From an uncultured Saprospiraceae bacterium (GTDB lineage: Bacteria > Bacteroidota > Bacteroidia > Chitinophagales > Saprospiraceae): DNA of 64,000 bases. The position numbers and the translations under genes are program-made. Positions 43,587 through 51,067 of the stretch are shown one piece after another; position 1 is the stretch's first letter; each line of letters begins with the position of its first letter. The notes beneath the pieces were generated by a model that did not search any database, had not been told where the DNA came from, and saw only the letters and a program-made list of their open reading frames with translations. The DNA is taken from assembly GCA_937941765.1 (NCBI GenBank), contig CALDGQ010000117.1:37228-101227 (forward strand), given 5' to 3'.

Positions 43587-44622
43587 CAACAAATGAAGTA
43601 CTCACCCGTTTTTGAGTTTCCTTCTCTAACACAGAAATAAAATAGGTTCCTGAAGCAAGTGAAGAGATATTTAATGGGTATGTATTTGTATTGTTGATTA
43701 ACTTACCAGTGGCATCCAAAATTTGAATAGAAGTCAAGTCATATTTATTTGAATCGACAAGTTCCAAAGAGTTGCTTGTTGGATTTGGGAAAACAGATAA
43801 AGTAGGGGAGTTAGCTACTTTTTTCTCCACTATTCTATTGGAAAGATTTTCTTCTTTGGTCTCTTTTATATCTGTTTTCATCCCTGCATAACATACAATT
43901 ACCTTTTTTTCCGCATTGATTTTTGGTGCAACTACTTCCACTAAATCCAAATCAACTTTTATTCTTGGGGTTTCAGTAATTTTAATATTTTCTAGCGTGT
44001 ACCATTCATCATGTCCGGTATTGGTCATGCAGATTTCTATTTGAAATTCAGATCCGTTACGTACATCAATATTTTGTTTCTTGTATTTTGTACCTTTCTT
44101 ACCGTCAATATAAAAATGACCAAATCCATGAAGTGTTTCAGCAGCATTTTGATTGGCTAATTCACCATCTACATAGTAATTGATATCCATCCAGTCCTGC
44201 CAAATTTTTCCATTAGGTGGGTTTTTAAAATCAAGCGAACCTTTACCAGAATAATCAACTTCAAATCCGATATTTTCTGTATTGGAGATATCGATAGGGT
44301 TGGTTAGAAAGCAAAATTCTTGTCCGCCACAATGAAAACTTAATTTATTTTTGGCACCAATTATTGCAGGTTTGTACCAATATTTGTTTCCATTAATTGC
44401 GTGATTATTTCTCCTCGTTTTTGGTGCTCCTTGAAAATTTCCTTTGATAACTCCGCTTGTAATGGTTGCTGTAGAATTCTCAAGTTTTACAATCCCACCT
44501 GTATGAATTTTTTCCTGACGATGATCTATGATGAAATTAGCTCCAAGAGATAAGTTATAAGATTCCTGTGCCATCATTGTTGAAAATATGGAGCACAGCA
44601 AAAGTGTATATATAAATTTCAT
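43573..44622 (-). CDS. Secreted protein with T9SS sorting domain, unknown N-terminal domain
   Basis: About 349 residues from the ATG at 44622, where the signal peptide MKFIYTLLLCSIFSTMMAQ begins (an ATG at 44652 would add ten). A beta-rich region (SFHCGGQEFCFLTNPIDISNTENIGFEVDYSGKGSLDF..., WMDINYYVDGE) looks like a carbohydrate-binding-type jelly roll, but I cannot assign a family. A T9SS type A domain closes the protein (LSVFPNPTSNSLELVDS to VVVHP). The stop codon lies inside the third copy of the tandem repeat. Confidence 0.7.
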   Translation of the reverse strand: MKFIYTLLLCSIFSTMMAQESYNLSLGANFIIDHRQEKIHTGGIVKLENSTATITSGVIKGNFQGAPKTRRNNHAINGNKYWYKPAIIGAKNKLSFHCGGQEFCFLTNPIDISNTENIGFEVDYSGKGSLDFKNPPNGKIWQDWMDINYYVDGELANQNAAETLHGFGHFYIDGKKGTKYKKQNIDVRNGSEFQIEICMTNTGHDEWYTLENIKITETPRIKVDLDLVEVVAPKINAEKKVIVCYAGMKTDIKETKEENLSNRIVEKKVANSPTLSVFPNPTSNSLELVDSNKYDLTSIQILDATGKLINNTNTYPLNISSLASGTYFISVLEKETQKRVSTSFVVVHP

Positions 44623-45393
44623 AACAGCTATTTTTCGTTGTAAAGGTTGCATACGTATGTAAGATGCAAATAAGCACGTGAATGGTGGGTCATGTACTTG
44701 TTAAATTTTTATTATTTTTTCTGGAGATACATTTAGCGGAGTAGGGGATTCAACTCAATTTTCAATTGGAATTTTTTATTTTTCTTCCTCTATTTTTTTT
44801 TGTTTGGTCCTGCTTTAAATCATTTTCTTTTGCATAGATTTTTCCTCAGATACTTTTTTCTTTAGAAACGTCTTATCTACCGCCTATTTGGTTGATATAT
44901 ATCAATTCTAAGAAATTTAAAACGCAAATGCTTGCGATATTTATAACTAGTTGTTGTACCGCTGTACAGTAGAATTTAAGCATAAAAACACCTGTTCATT
45001 TTAACGCTAGAATATGCCTTAAATATGCCCATTAACAACTGTTAAACAAGAAATACACCATTAGCCTATAATTTATATTATGTTAAATAGAGTTTTAAAC
45101 TACCCACTTCGGGCATTGTGAAAAATATTCCTAGAAACAAATTGTTGTAGGAATTTTAAGAAAATTATGACACCCATTCTATCGGCTAGATCTGCTCACT
45201 TGTTTTCAAAATTGTTAATAACTTTTATTTAGCGTTTTTAATAAAAATCAGGTATGACTTTTAAATGGATCAAATATTTGCTAACAAAAATATTTTAATT
45301 AAAAAGAATCTCTATTTACCAGATCCTCAAATGATGGTCCCCCACTCCTTTTATTTAAGTATTTTTTTTTCTGTGATGAATTTATTCTATGGC
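44623..45393. other. Long AT-rich intergenic region
   Basis: About 770 bp without a convincing gene. It contains scattered short dyads, for example TTGCAT...ATGCAA near 44650 and TTCCTA...TAGGAA near 45130, and poly-T/poly-A tracts, but no terminator, tRNA or repeat copy that I recognise. It may hold regulatory sequence for the minus-strand T9SS gene. Confidence 0.4.
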
Positions 45394-45498
45394 CTAATTA
45401 CAACCACAATTTTCTGAGGTGTAGTAAGCAACGGTAACAAACAATATCACCATCAACAATATGCTTACAAAAAAGAATAAATTGTTTTTATTTTTCAT
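45394..45498 (-). CDS. Candidate 34-residue single-pass membrane peptide
   Basis: The frame reads MKNKNNLFFFVSILLMVILFVTVAYYTSENCGCN and stops. It has a basic start, one clear hydrophobic helix and a Cys-Gly-Cys tail. Its ATG overlaps the stop of the truncated gene next to it (ATGAAAAATAA), so translational coupling is possible. It is below the usual size limit of gene finders. No family is known; coding status is uncertain. Confidence 0.35.
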   Translation of the reverse strand: MKNKNNLFFFVSILLMVILFVTVAYYTSENCGCN

Positions 45499-45679
45499 AA
45501 TTAGCTACTTTTACTTCATTTGTCATGGTTCCCACTAAAGTATTTGGTACATGTATGGAAGCAAATGGTAAACTTTCTTTGGTTGTTTGATCAAATACAG
45601 TCCCGCTAATTGATTTTGTTTGTGCAAAAACACCTTGCACGATAACTAAACATAACACTACAAATAGGAATCGTTTCAT
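45488..45679 (-). pseudogene. Truncated carboxypeptidase-regulatory-like protein
   Basis: 63 residues from the ATG at 45679: signal peptide MKRFLFVVLCLVIVQGVFAQ, then KSISGTVFDQTTKESLPFASIHVPNTLVGTMTNE, the first half of a CarboxypepD_reg-like domain as found at the N-terminus of SusC/TonB receptors and other T9SS-era envelope proteins. The domain normally continues with DGxFxL and several hundred residues; here it stops after VKVANYEK. It is best read as a remnant, or as a very short secreted domain followed by the tiny membrane ORF. Confidence 0.55.
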
Positions 45680-45786
45680 TTTGTTAATTTTTTTGGACTT
45701 ATCTAAAGATAAAAAATTCGGTTCTTTCAACAAAGACGAAACCATTTATTTGTTTGTTACAACTGCTAGTAATTAATTGAAAATAT

Positions 45787-46674
45787 TTATTTAAACCGTT
45801 CCGCTTCTCGATCTAGTGTTTTTTCAAACCTAGGTGGAGGATTGATTTGAAACTTCATCGGTTTATCCAAAATAGGATGCGGAAAACTTAAGCCACATGC
45901 ACATAAAAACAATCCTTTTCCTAACAATGTTTTTTCGTTTCGCGCATATTCTTTGTCTCCAAGAATTAGATGCCCCAAATCTTTCATATGTATCCGCAGT
46001 TGATGTGTGCGTCCAGTGATTGGAGAGAGCTCAACTATTGAAATATGATTGTAAACTCTAGAGCGTACTACCCGCTTCGTTTCATAATTAGTAATCGCAT
46101 TTTTGCCATCAATCGGTTGATCAATTTGACCTTTATCATTTGTCTTGCCATGTACAACGGCCATATACTTTTTTTCAACTTTATTTTCTTGAAATAACCG
46201 ACTCATATTAATCAGTGCTTTTTTAGTCTTTGCTAAAATCACCATTCCTTTAGTTGGAACGTCAATACGATGTACAGCGACAGGTCGAGGCAACGCATCC
46301 GGCTGTTTATTGTTTTCATTCAGTTGTACGACTGCATTTTCAACTGTCTTATATCTATTTCCATTGACCGCAATCCCTCCTGGCTTATTGACGATGACAA
46401 TAAAATCATCCTCAAAAACAATATCCACTTCAACATTCAATTTCTTGATTGCTCTTGTGTTACTTTGCTTCAACTCAATGATATCACCTGCTTTAATAAA
46501 ATCTGCTGATCGTGCAACCCGTCCGTTTAATAAAACATTGTTTTTGGCCAACGCCTTTTTGGCAGCACTCCTACTTCCTAGAATTGAGAATACATTTCCA
46601 CAATAATCTCCAATTCTAATACGTCCTTTAATGAAAGGGACTTTATGCTTGTTACCTTGCTTTGTTTTCTTCAT
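45787..46674 (-). CDS. RluA-family pseudouridine synthase
   Basis: 295 residues. An N-terminal S4-like RNA-binding part (FSILGSRSAAKKALAKNNVLLNGRVARSADFIKAGDIIEL) is followed by the RluA core: DDFIVIVNKPGGIAVNGN, the catalytic-Asp motif HRIDVPTKGMVILAKTKKA (usually HRLDxxTSG; the Asp is present but the flanks are divergent), SPITGRTHQLRIHMKDLGHLILGD (R-H-Q-L-R-H-motif) and a Cys/His-containing end. It isomerises uridines in rRNA or tRNA; which site is not predictable. It is monocistronic. Confidence 0.9.
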   Translation of the reverse strand: MKKTKQGNKHKVPFIKGRIRIGDYCGNVFSILGSRSAAKKALAKNNVLLNGRVARSADFIKAGDIIELKQSNTRAIKKLNVEVDIVFEDDFIVIVNKPGGIAVNGNRYKTVENAVVQLNENNKQPDALPRPVAVHRIDVPTKGMVILAKTKKALINMSRLFQENKVEKKYMAVVHGKTNDKGQIDQPIDGKNAITNYETKRVVRSRVYNHISIVELSPITGRTHQLRIHMKDLGHLILGDKEYARNEKTLLGKGLFLCACGLSFPHPILDKPMKFQINPPPRFEKTLDREAERFK

Positions 46675-46850
46675 AATTTAGGATGGAAAGGTAGGATTTT
46701 TAGTGGGAAAAACTGGTATTTTGGAAGTCCTTGTTTGGTGTAAGCGTGACTTGTTTTTATTCAATTTTTGTTAGAATTCATTACTAGCTTAAAAAAAAAT
46801 ACTAGCTTTAAGAATCCCCAAACTTTGTTAACACACAAGTTATTTACAAA

Positions 46851-47957
46851 ATGAAAAATATGAAACGATTTCTTTATTTCGGATTAATTGCACTTTCACT
46901 TTTTATGATGCAATGTTCTAGTTCTCAAAAATTATTGAGTGATGGAAATTATGAAAAGGCGTATAAGGTTTCTTTGAAAGAATTGAAAAAAGGGAAAGGG
47001 AATGCAAAGGCTAGCGAGATTTTAAATGCCTCTTTGGACAAAATTTATGACGAAAAAATCGAGTCTATTCTGGAATCTGAAAATGGAGAAACCTTAGATG
47101 ATGGTGTTGCTGCTTATAATGGATATCAAGAATTGGTAAGCAAATATGAGCCTGCTTTAAAATATCTTTCAGTTGAAAATAATGAACGATATACTTCTAC
47201 ATTATCGAGAAAAGAAAATTTGGGCTTGGAGCTTTACGAGGATTATAAAAAACATGGATTAACAGCATTGCAAATAAGTAAAGAAAACGGAAACCGACAA
47301 GCTGGAAGAAAAGCTTATGAAAACTTTGAAAAAGCACAACAATACAATCCCAGTTCAGAAATTAACGACTTATTAGACGAAGCATACGAGTTAGCAATCA
47401 CTATTATCGTAGTCGAAACTTCTGCTCCATACAATGGTTCTTACGATTTTGATATTGAAAGAGAATTTAAAAGAGTAGAAAATGTAGATTCTAAATTCCA
47501 GAAATTTTTCTTTGAAAGAAATCAGTCTGATGCTGATTGTATTATTCAAATCACATTTGAACCTTTTGATTTCCAGTCTGATTTCCGAACTTATTCTAGA
47601 AATTTTTCAGCTGATGTACCAGTCGAAAGAACCATCACCAATGCATCTGGTGAAACAACTACTGTCACTGATACTGAAAGGGTAAGTTGTATTCTTAACA
47701 CGGAGCGCACTATTTCTCAACTAGCAATATACGCTGACATTTCTATCATTGCTCAAACAGATTATTGTAAGTCTTCTCGAGATACTTATCGTGATTTTCA
47801 TGAAGAAGTTTTTGAAGAATATCGGGTGAGTGGTGATAGGCGTGCATTGCCCTCTCAGTATAACACGAATTCAAATGGCTCAAGAATTCGAGATTCAGAT
47901 TTGGTTACTATTGTGATGCGTAGGTTTTATAGTGCGTTTTCTCGGGATTATCTTTAG
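46851..47957 (+). CDS. Putative lipoprotein of unknown function
   Basis: 368 residues, start at 46851 or at the ATG at 46860 (MKRFLYFGL). The signal ends in FMMQCSSSQ, so the protein is probably a lipoprotein anchored to a membrane. The N-terminal part is helical, TPR-like (GNYEKAYKVSLKELKKGKGNAKASEILN, AGRKAYENFEKAQQYNPSSEINDLLDEA). The C-terminal half contains an Asp/Arg/Tyr-rich conserved-looking region (FQSDFRTYSRNFSADVPVERTITN..., DTYRDFHEEVFEEYRVSGDRRALPSQYN). It resembles other Bacteroidota lipoproteins of unknown role. Confidence 0.6.
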   Translation: MKNMKRFLYFGLIALSLFMMQCSSSQKLLSDGNYEKAYKVSLKELKKGKGNAKASEILNASLDKIYDEKIESILESENGETLDDGVAAYNGYQELVSKYEPALKYLSVENNERYTSTLSRKENLGLELYEDYKKHGLTALQISKENGNRQAGRKAYENFEKAQQYNPSSEINDLLDEAYELAITIIVVETSAPYNGSYDFDIEREFKRVENVDSKFQKFFFERNQSDADCIIQITFEPFDFQSDFRTYSRNFSADVPVERTITNASGETTTVTDTERVSCILNTERTISQLAIYADISIIAQTDYCKSSRDTYRDFHEEVFEEYRVSGDRRALPSQYNTNSNGSRIRDSDLVTIVMRRFYSAFSRDYL

Positions 47958-47975
47958 GTAAGATTTTTATATAGG

Positions 47976-48638
47976 CTACGCCCGAATCAGAGCCATCAAC
48001 TTTTCCTTCAAGCTACCTTCCTTCAACAATTCATATTGTTGGAGATCAGGTAATAATGGGTAATTATCTGGTAGTGCATTTACAGACTTGGCGCTGTATT
48101 TATAGACTTGCTGATTCCTGTAAATGATTATTTCGAGTGGAAATCCTTTTAAAGAAGGGAAAATTTGCTTGTAATAATTGAATCCAGGTTTGATGCTTTT
48201 GGTGACATACAATTCAATATAGTTATTGTCAGAAACAAAATACTTTTCTTTATAACAATTGTATCCCGAGATAACTTTCACATCCAAACGATCCGTTGAT
48301 TTTTCACCTGCAAATGGAGTTTCTGATAATTCGTCAATTTTATAACTTTGATCCTCTAGATTGAAAAAGTAACTTCCTTGTCCATTTTTGGAACGATGAT
48401 GGCGGATCCGGATTGTACTATCTCGATTTATGTTTTCCAACAAAAAAGTATTGCTAGAAAAATAATGGGTATAACTTAGCATCGTTGGGACAAATAATGA
48501 GTCAGGAACTACTGGTGCGTTAGCATCTTGTTTTGCAACCATCACTACAAAATCAACTACTCCATTTTTAATCGTTTTTTGACTGTATAAATTGGAGACA
48601 AATAAAAAGTATAATAAAATTATAGTGCTAATTCTCAT
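47976..48638 (-). CDS. Exported GLPGLI/DUF4412-like protein
   Basis: 220 residues with signal peptide MRISTIILLYFLFVSNLYSQ. The centre has VKVISGYNCYKEKYFVSDNNYIELYVTKSIKPGFNYYKQIFPSLKGFPLEI, which fits the pattern IxGYxCxKA... and LKGLPLE seen in GLPGLI and DUF4412-like Bacteroidota proteins. These are thought to be outer-membrane associated; the function is unknown. It is convergent with the lipoprotein gene, only 18 bp apart. The ERI1-like gene lies just upstream on the same strand. Confidence 0.6.
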   Translation of the reverse strand: MRISTIILLYFLFVSNLYSQKTIKNGVVDFVVMVAKQDANAPVVPDSLFVPTMLSYTHYFSSNTFLLENINRDSTIRIRHHRSKNGQGSYFFNLEDQSYKIDELSETPFAGEKSTDRLDVKVISGYNCYKEKYFVSDNNYIELYVTKSIKPGFNYYKQIFPSLKGFPLEIIIYRNQQVYKYSAKSVNALPDNYPLLPDLQQYELLKEGSLKEKLMALIRA

Positions 48639-48666
48639 TTTTTAAATCGGTACTTTCATTTAATGT

Positions 48667-49239
48667 TTAAACGATCCACTCATCAATATATTTTGTAAAT
48701 ACTTTGGCTAAATTTTCAGCATCTGCAATCCCTCGATGATGAATTCCTGTAAATTCAAACCCTTCTTTTTTGACAACAGATTTCAAACCAGCTGGTCTTC
48801 TCAATCTTTTCATTTCTTGATATTGTTGCTTCAAGTTAATGTATTTTTCTACCCAATCACATTCTATATCATGCAAGATACAATCCGCTTGCAACATGGT
48901 CTTATCAAATTTCCCCCAAGAACATAAAGTATAGTCATCTTCAAATATATTAATCCAATCTTGAAAATCTTCTACTACTTTTTCAAAACCATCTGCCATG
49001 TTGATATCTGATTGAGTAATAGAAGTAAGCTCGGTACAAAAAGCAGAAAGATTTGGATTAATTTTAGGTTTTACAAACCGGCTGAACTTACCCAATTCTT
49101 CCCCATATTCATTCAGTTTTATAGCACCAATTTCAATGATTTCTTGCAGTGACCCTGGAGGTCTTCCTAGCCAACACGTCGCTTCTAAATCGTAAATTAT
49201 ATAGTACAAAATAAGGTAGTTTCTATGGACTGAGTTCAA
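48667..49239 (-). CDS. ERI1-like 3'-5' exonuclease (DEDDh)
   Basis: 190 residues. DEDDh motifs: YDLEATCW (Exo I, D and E, with the ERI1-type EATC), the second Asp in LCSWGKFDKTMLQAD, and HHRGIADAENLAKVF (Exo III, H and D). The family is best known for the eukaryotic ERI1/3'hExo RNases, but bacterial members exist and are generally called 3'-5' exonucleases; the substrate is probably RNA or single-stranded DNA ends. The N-terminus is only 15 residues before the DEAT motif, so the annotated start is probably right. A 330-bp gap before the next gene contains no feature I can identify. Confidence 0.85.
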   Translation of the reverse strand: MNSVHRNYLILYYIIYDLEATCWLGRPPGSLQEIIEIGAIKLNEYGEELGKFSRFVKPKINPNLSAFCTELTSITQSDINMADGFEKVVEDFQDWINIFEDDYTLCSWGKFDKTMLQADCILHDIECDWVEKYINLKQQYQEMKRLRRPAGLKSVVKKEGFEFTGIHHRGIADAENLAKVFTKYIDEWIV

Positions 49240-49569
49240 TTTGAGTTAAAGATACTTCTTTAATTACCAATGTCAGATGTGATCAAGAATTTGAACAGAA
49301 AAAAAGGAGAATTGATTCAAATTAAAACGGATAATTTTATTTAGATAAGCTGAAGCTGCAAACTCGTAATTATTTCTTTTCATTTTCCCCCTTTTGTCTA
49401 TCGACTTTTCCCCTTTAAAAATGGGAAAACAGTATCATTGAACAGCGGTCTGTAAAAATATTGTGATTAAATCTCCGAAAATTTAAAAGGGTTTTGCAAT
49501 AATACATAATACAAACTGCTAAATTTCGTATTATATTTATATATCATCAACAAACAAAATTGTTTCAAC
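49240..49569. other. Intergenic region between divergent genes
   Basis: 330 bp of AT-rich sequence with no ORF or repeat that I can support. A near-consensus -7 element for the plus-strand gene (TATATTTA, about 49532) lies close to its ATG. Confidence 0.4.
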
Positions 49570-50817
49570 ATGAAAAGAATTATCCTACTGTTAGCAATTG
49601 CTTCTATTGCAATGCAAGTTGTAGCACAATCTGAGTATCGAGGTTATCACAATCATTTCGGGCCACGATTGGAAATCCTGCAACAAGAATTGAATTTAAC
49701 GGAAACGCAAGTGGAACAAATCAAAGAAATTCATGAGATAAAGCATACTAAATTGAAGGCAAATAAAGCGGCTGGAAAACGAACTTCTTTGGAGGAACGA
49801 AAGGCTTTTAATGAAAAAGAAAAAGAGTTATTATTAGCCATTTTAACACCTGAGCAATCTGAAAAATTAGCTGTTTTAGAAAAGCAACGGGATGAAAAAC
49901 GACATGCCAGATTTGAAGATCGTGAAAAAGCAAAAAAAGAACTAAAGGAATATTATAAAAAAGAAGTGAAGCCTGTTTTGTTAGCCCAACGTAAAAAATT
50001 AGAGCAACAGATTTCTGAAAAAGATAAACAAGAAATTGTAGCCCTACGCACTTTTACTTCCAACTACAAAGCTGAAATGAAAGCAAAACATAAAGCAAAA
50101 AAGGAAGAAAGAAAAAAACATCATTATTCAAATAATACAGATGACAAGAGAGAACACTTCAAAAGAAAACATCACGATAAAAAAAGAGGTCATCATAAAT
50201 TTGCACTAACAAAACAATTTAAAGAACAGCATCCTCAAGAAGCAGGTCAGCTAGAATCATTGGAAAAAAAGTATCAAGCTGATATATTACGTTTGTTGGA
50301 CGAAATTACAGATGTAACAGCGGAATGGAAATCAAAAAGAGAAGCTTCATACCATGATGAAAAAGAAGCACATCAAAAGAAACATAAAAACAGGAAAGGT
50401 TCTGGAAAGATAAAAGCTAGAGGTTCCAATATATGGACACCAGAACAAAAAGATAAATATAAAGCACAGCAACAAAAGTTGAAAAGAATCGGTTTCTTAT
50501 TGTTGGATCCAACAATCGATCGTCCTGATTCAGCCACTACCCCATTTTCAGGTGACAAATTACACAACACCCAAGTCTATCCAAATCCAGCAACCAATGA
50601 GCAGACCTTATCATTCAATATTGCGAAAAGCGGAAATGTATTGGTGGAAATTATAGATAAAAAAGGAAAAGTTGTTCAACAAGTTCACAATGGAAATATG
50701 ACGAATGGTCCTCAAACACTTAATGTTGATATTTCAAGTTTAAATGGTTATATCTTTTACTACCGAATCACTGACAGTAATGGAACCAGCTCCACAAAAT
50801 TTATGACTAAAAATTAA
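49570..50817 (+). CDS. Spy/CpxP-like domain fused to a T9SS sorting domain
   Basis: 415 residues with signal peptide MKRIILLLAIASIAMQVVAQ. The first 180 residues resemble the LTxxQ-type periplasmic chaperone fold of Spy/CpxP: RLEILQQELNLTETQVEQIKEIHEIKHTKLK and LLAILTPEQSEKLAVLEKQ (two LTxxQ-like motifs). A long Lys/His/Glu-rich helical part follows (KAKHKAKKEERKKHHYS, KRKHHDKKRGHHKF). The end is a T9SS type A domain (TQVYPNPATNEQTLSFNI to the C-terminus). A Spy-like module exported by T9SS would act outside the outer membrane, not in the periplasm; the His/Lys clusters suggest metal or polyanion binding. It has its own terminator. Confidence 0.7.
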   Translation: MKRIILLLAIASIAMQVVAQSEYRGYHNHFGPRLEILQQELNLTETQVEQIKEIHEIKHTKLKANKAAGKRTSLEERKAFNEKEKELLLAILTPEQSEKLAVLEKQRDEKRHARFEDREKAKKELKEYYKKEVKPVLLAQRKKLEQQISEKDKQEIVALRTFTSNYKAEMKAKHKAKKEERKKHHYSNNTDDKREHFKRKHHDKKRGHHKFALTKQFKEQHPQEAGQLESLEKKYQADILRLLDEITDVTAEWKSKREASYHDEKEAHQKKHKNRKGSGKIKARGSNIWTPEQKDKYKAQQQKLKRIGFLLLDPTIDRPDSATTPFSGDKLHNTQVYPNPATNEQTLSFNIAKSGNVLVEIIDKKGKVVQQVHNGNMTNGPQTLNVDISSLNGYIFYYRITDSNGTSSTKFMTKN

Positions 50818-50841
50818 TTGCGTTTTTATATTCGTTCCACT

Positions 50842-50877
50842 GAGGCGACTTCATTTATTTGAGGCCGCCTCTTTTTT
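50842..50877 (+). terminator. Terminator after the Spy-like gene
   Basis: GAGGCG (50842-50847) pairs with CGCCTC (50866-50871), with additional partial pairing inside, followed by six Ts (50872-50877). Confidence 0.65.
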
Positions 50878-51067
50878 GGGCTCCTAACTTCTCTATCATA
50901 ATTTATTTGTTAAACATTTAATAAACAATCCATTCATTTTCAGTTGGTTAGAATAATTACATCAATTATAGCTCTAATTGTTAATAGATTGGACTGATTT
51001 TGGAAGCCTATCTCTGTAATCTTCCCTCATTATGATGTATGTACTTAATCAATTCAAATTGAAGAAA

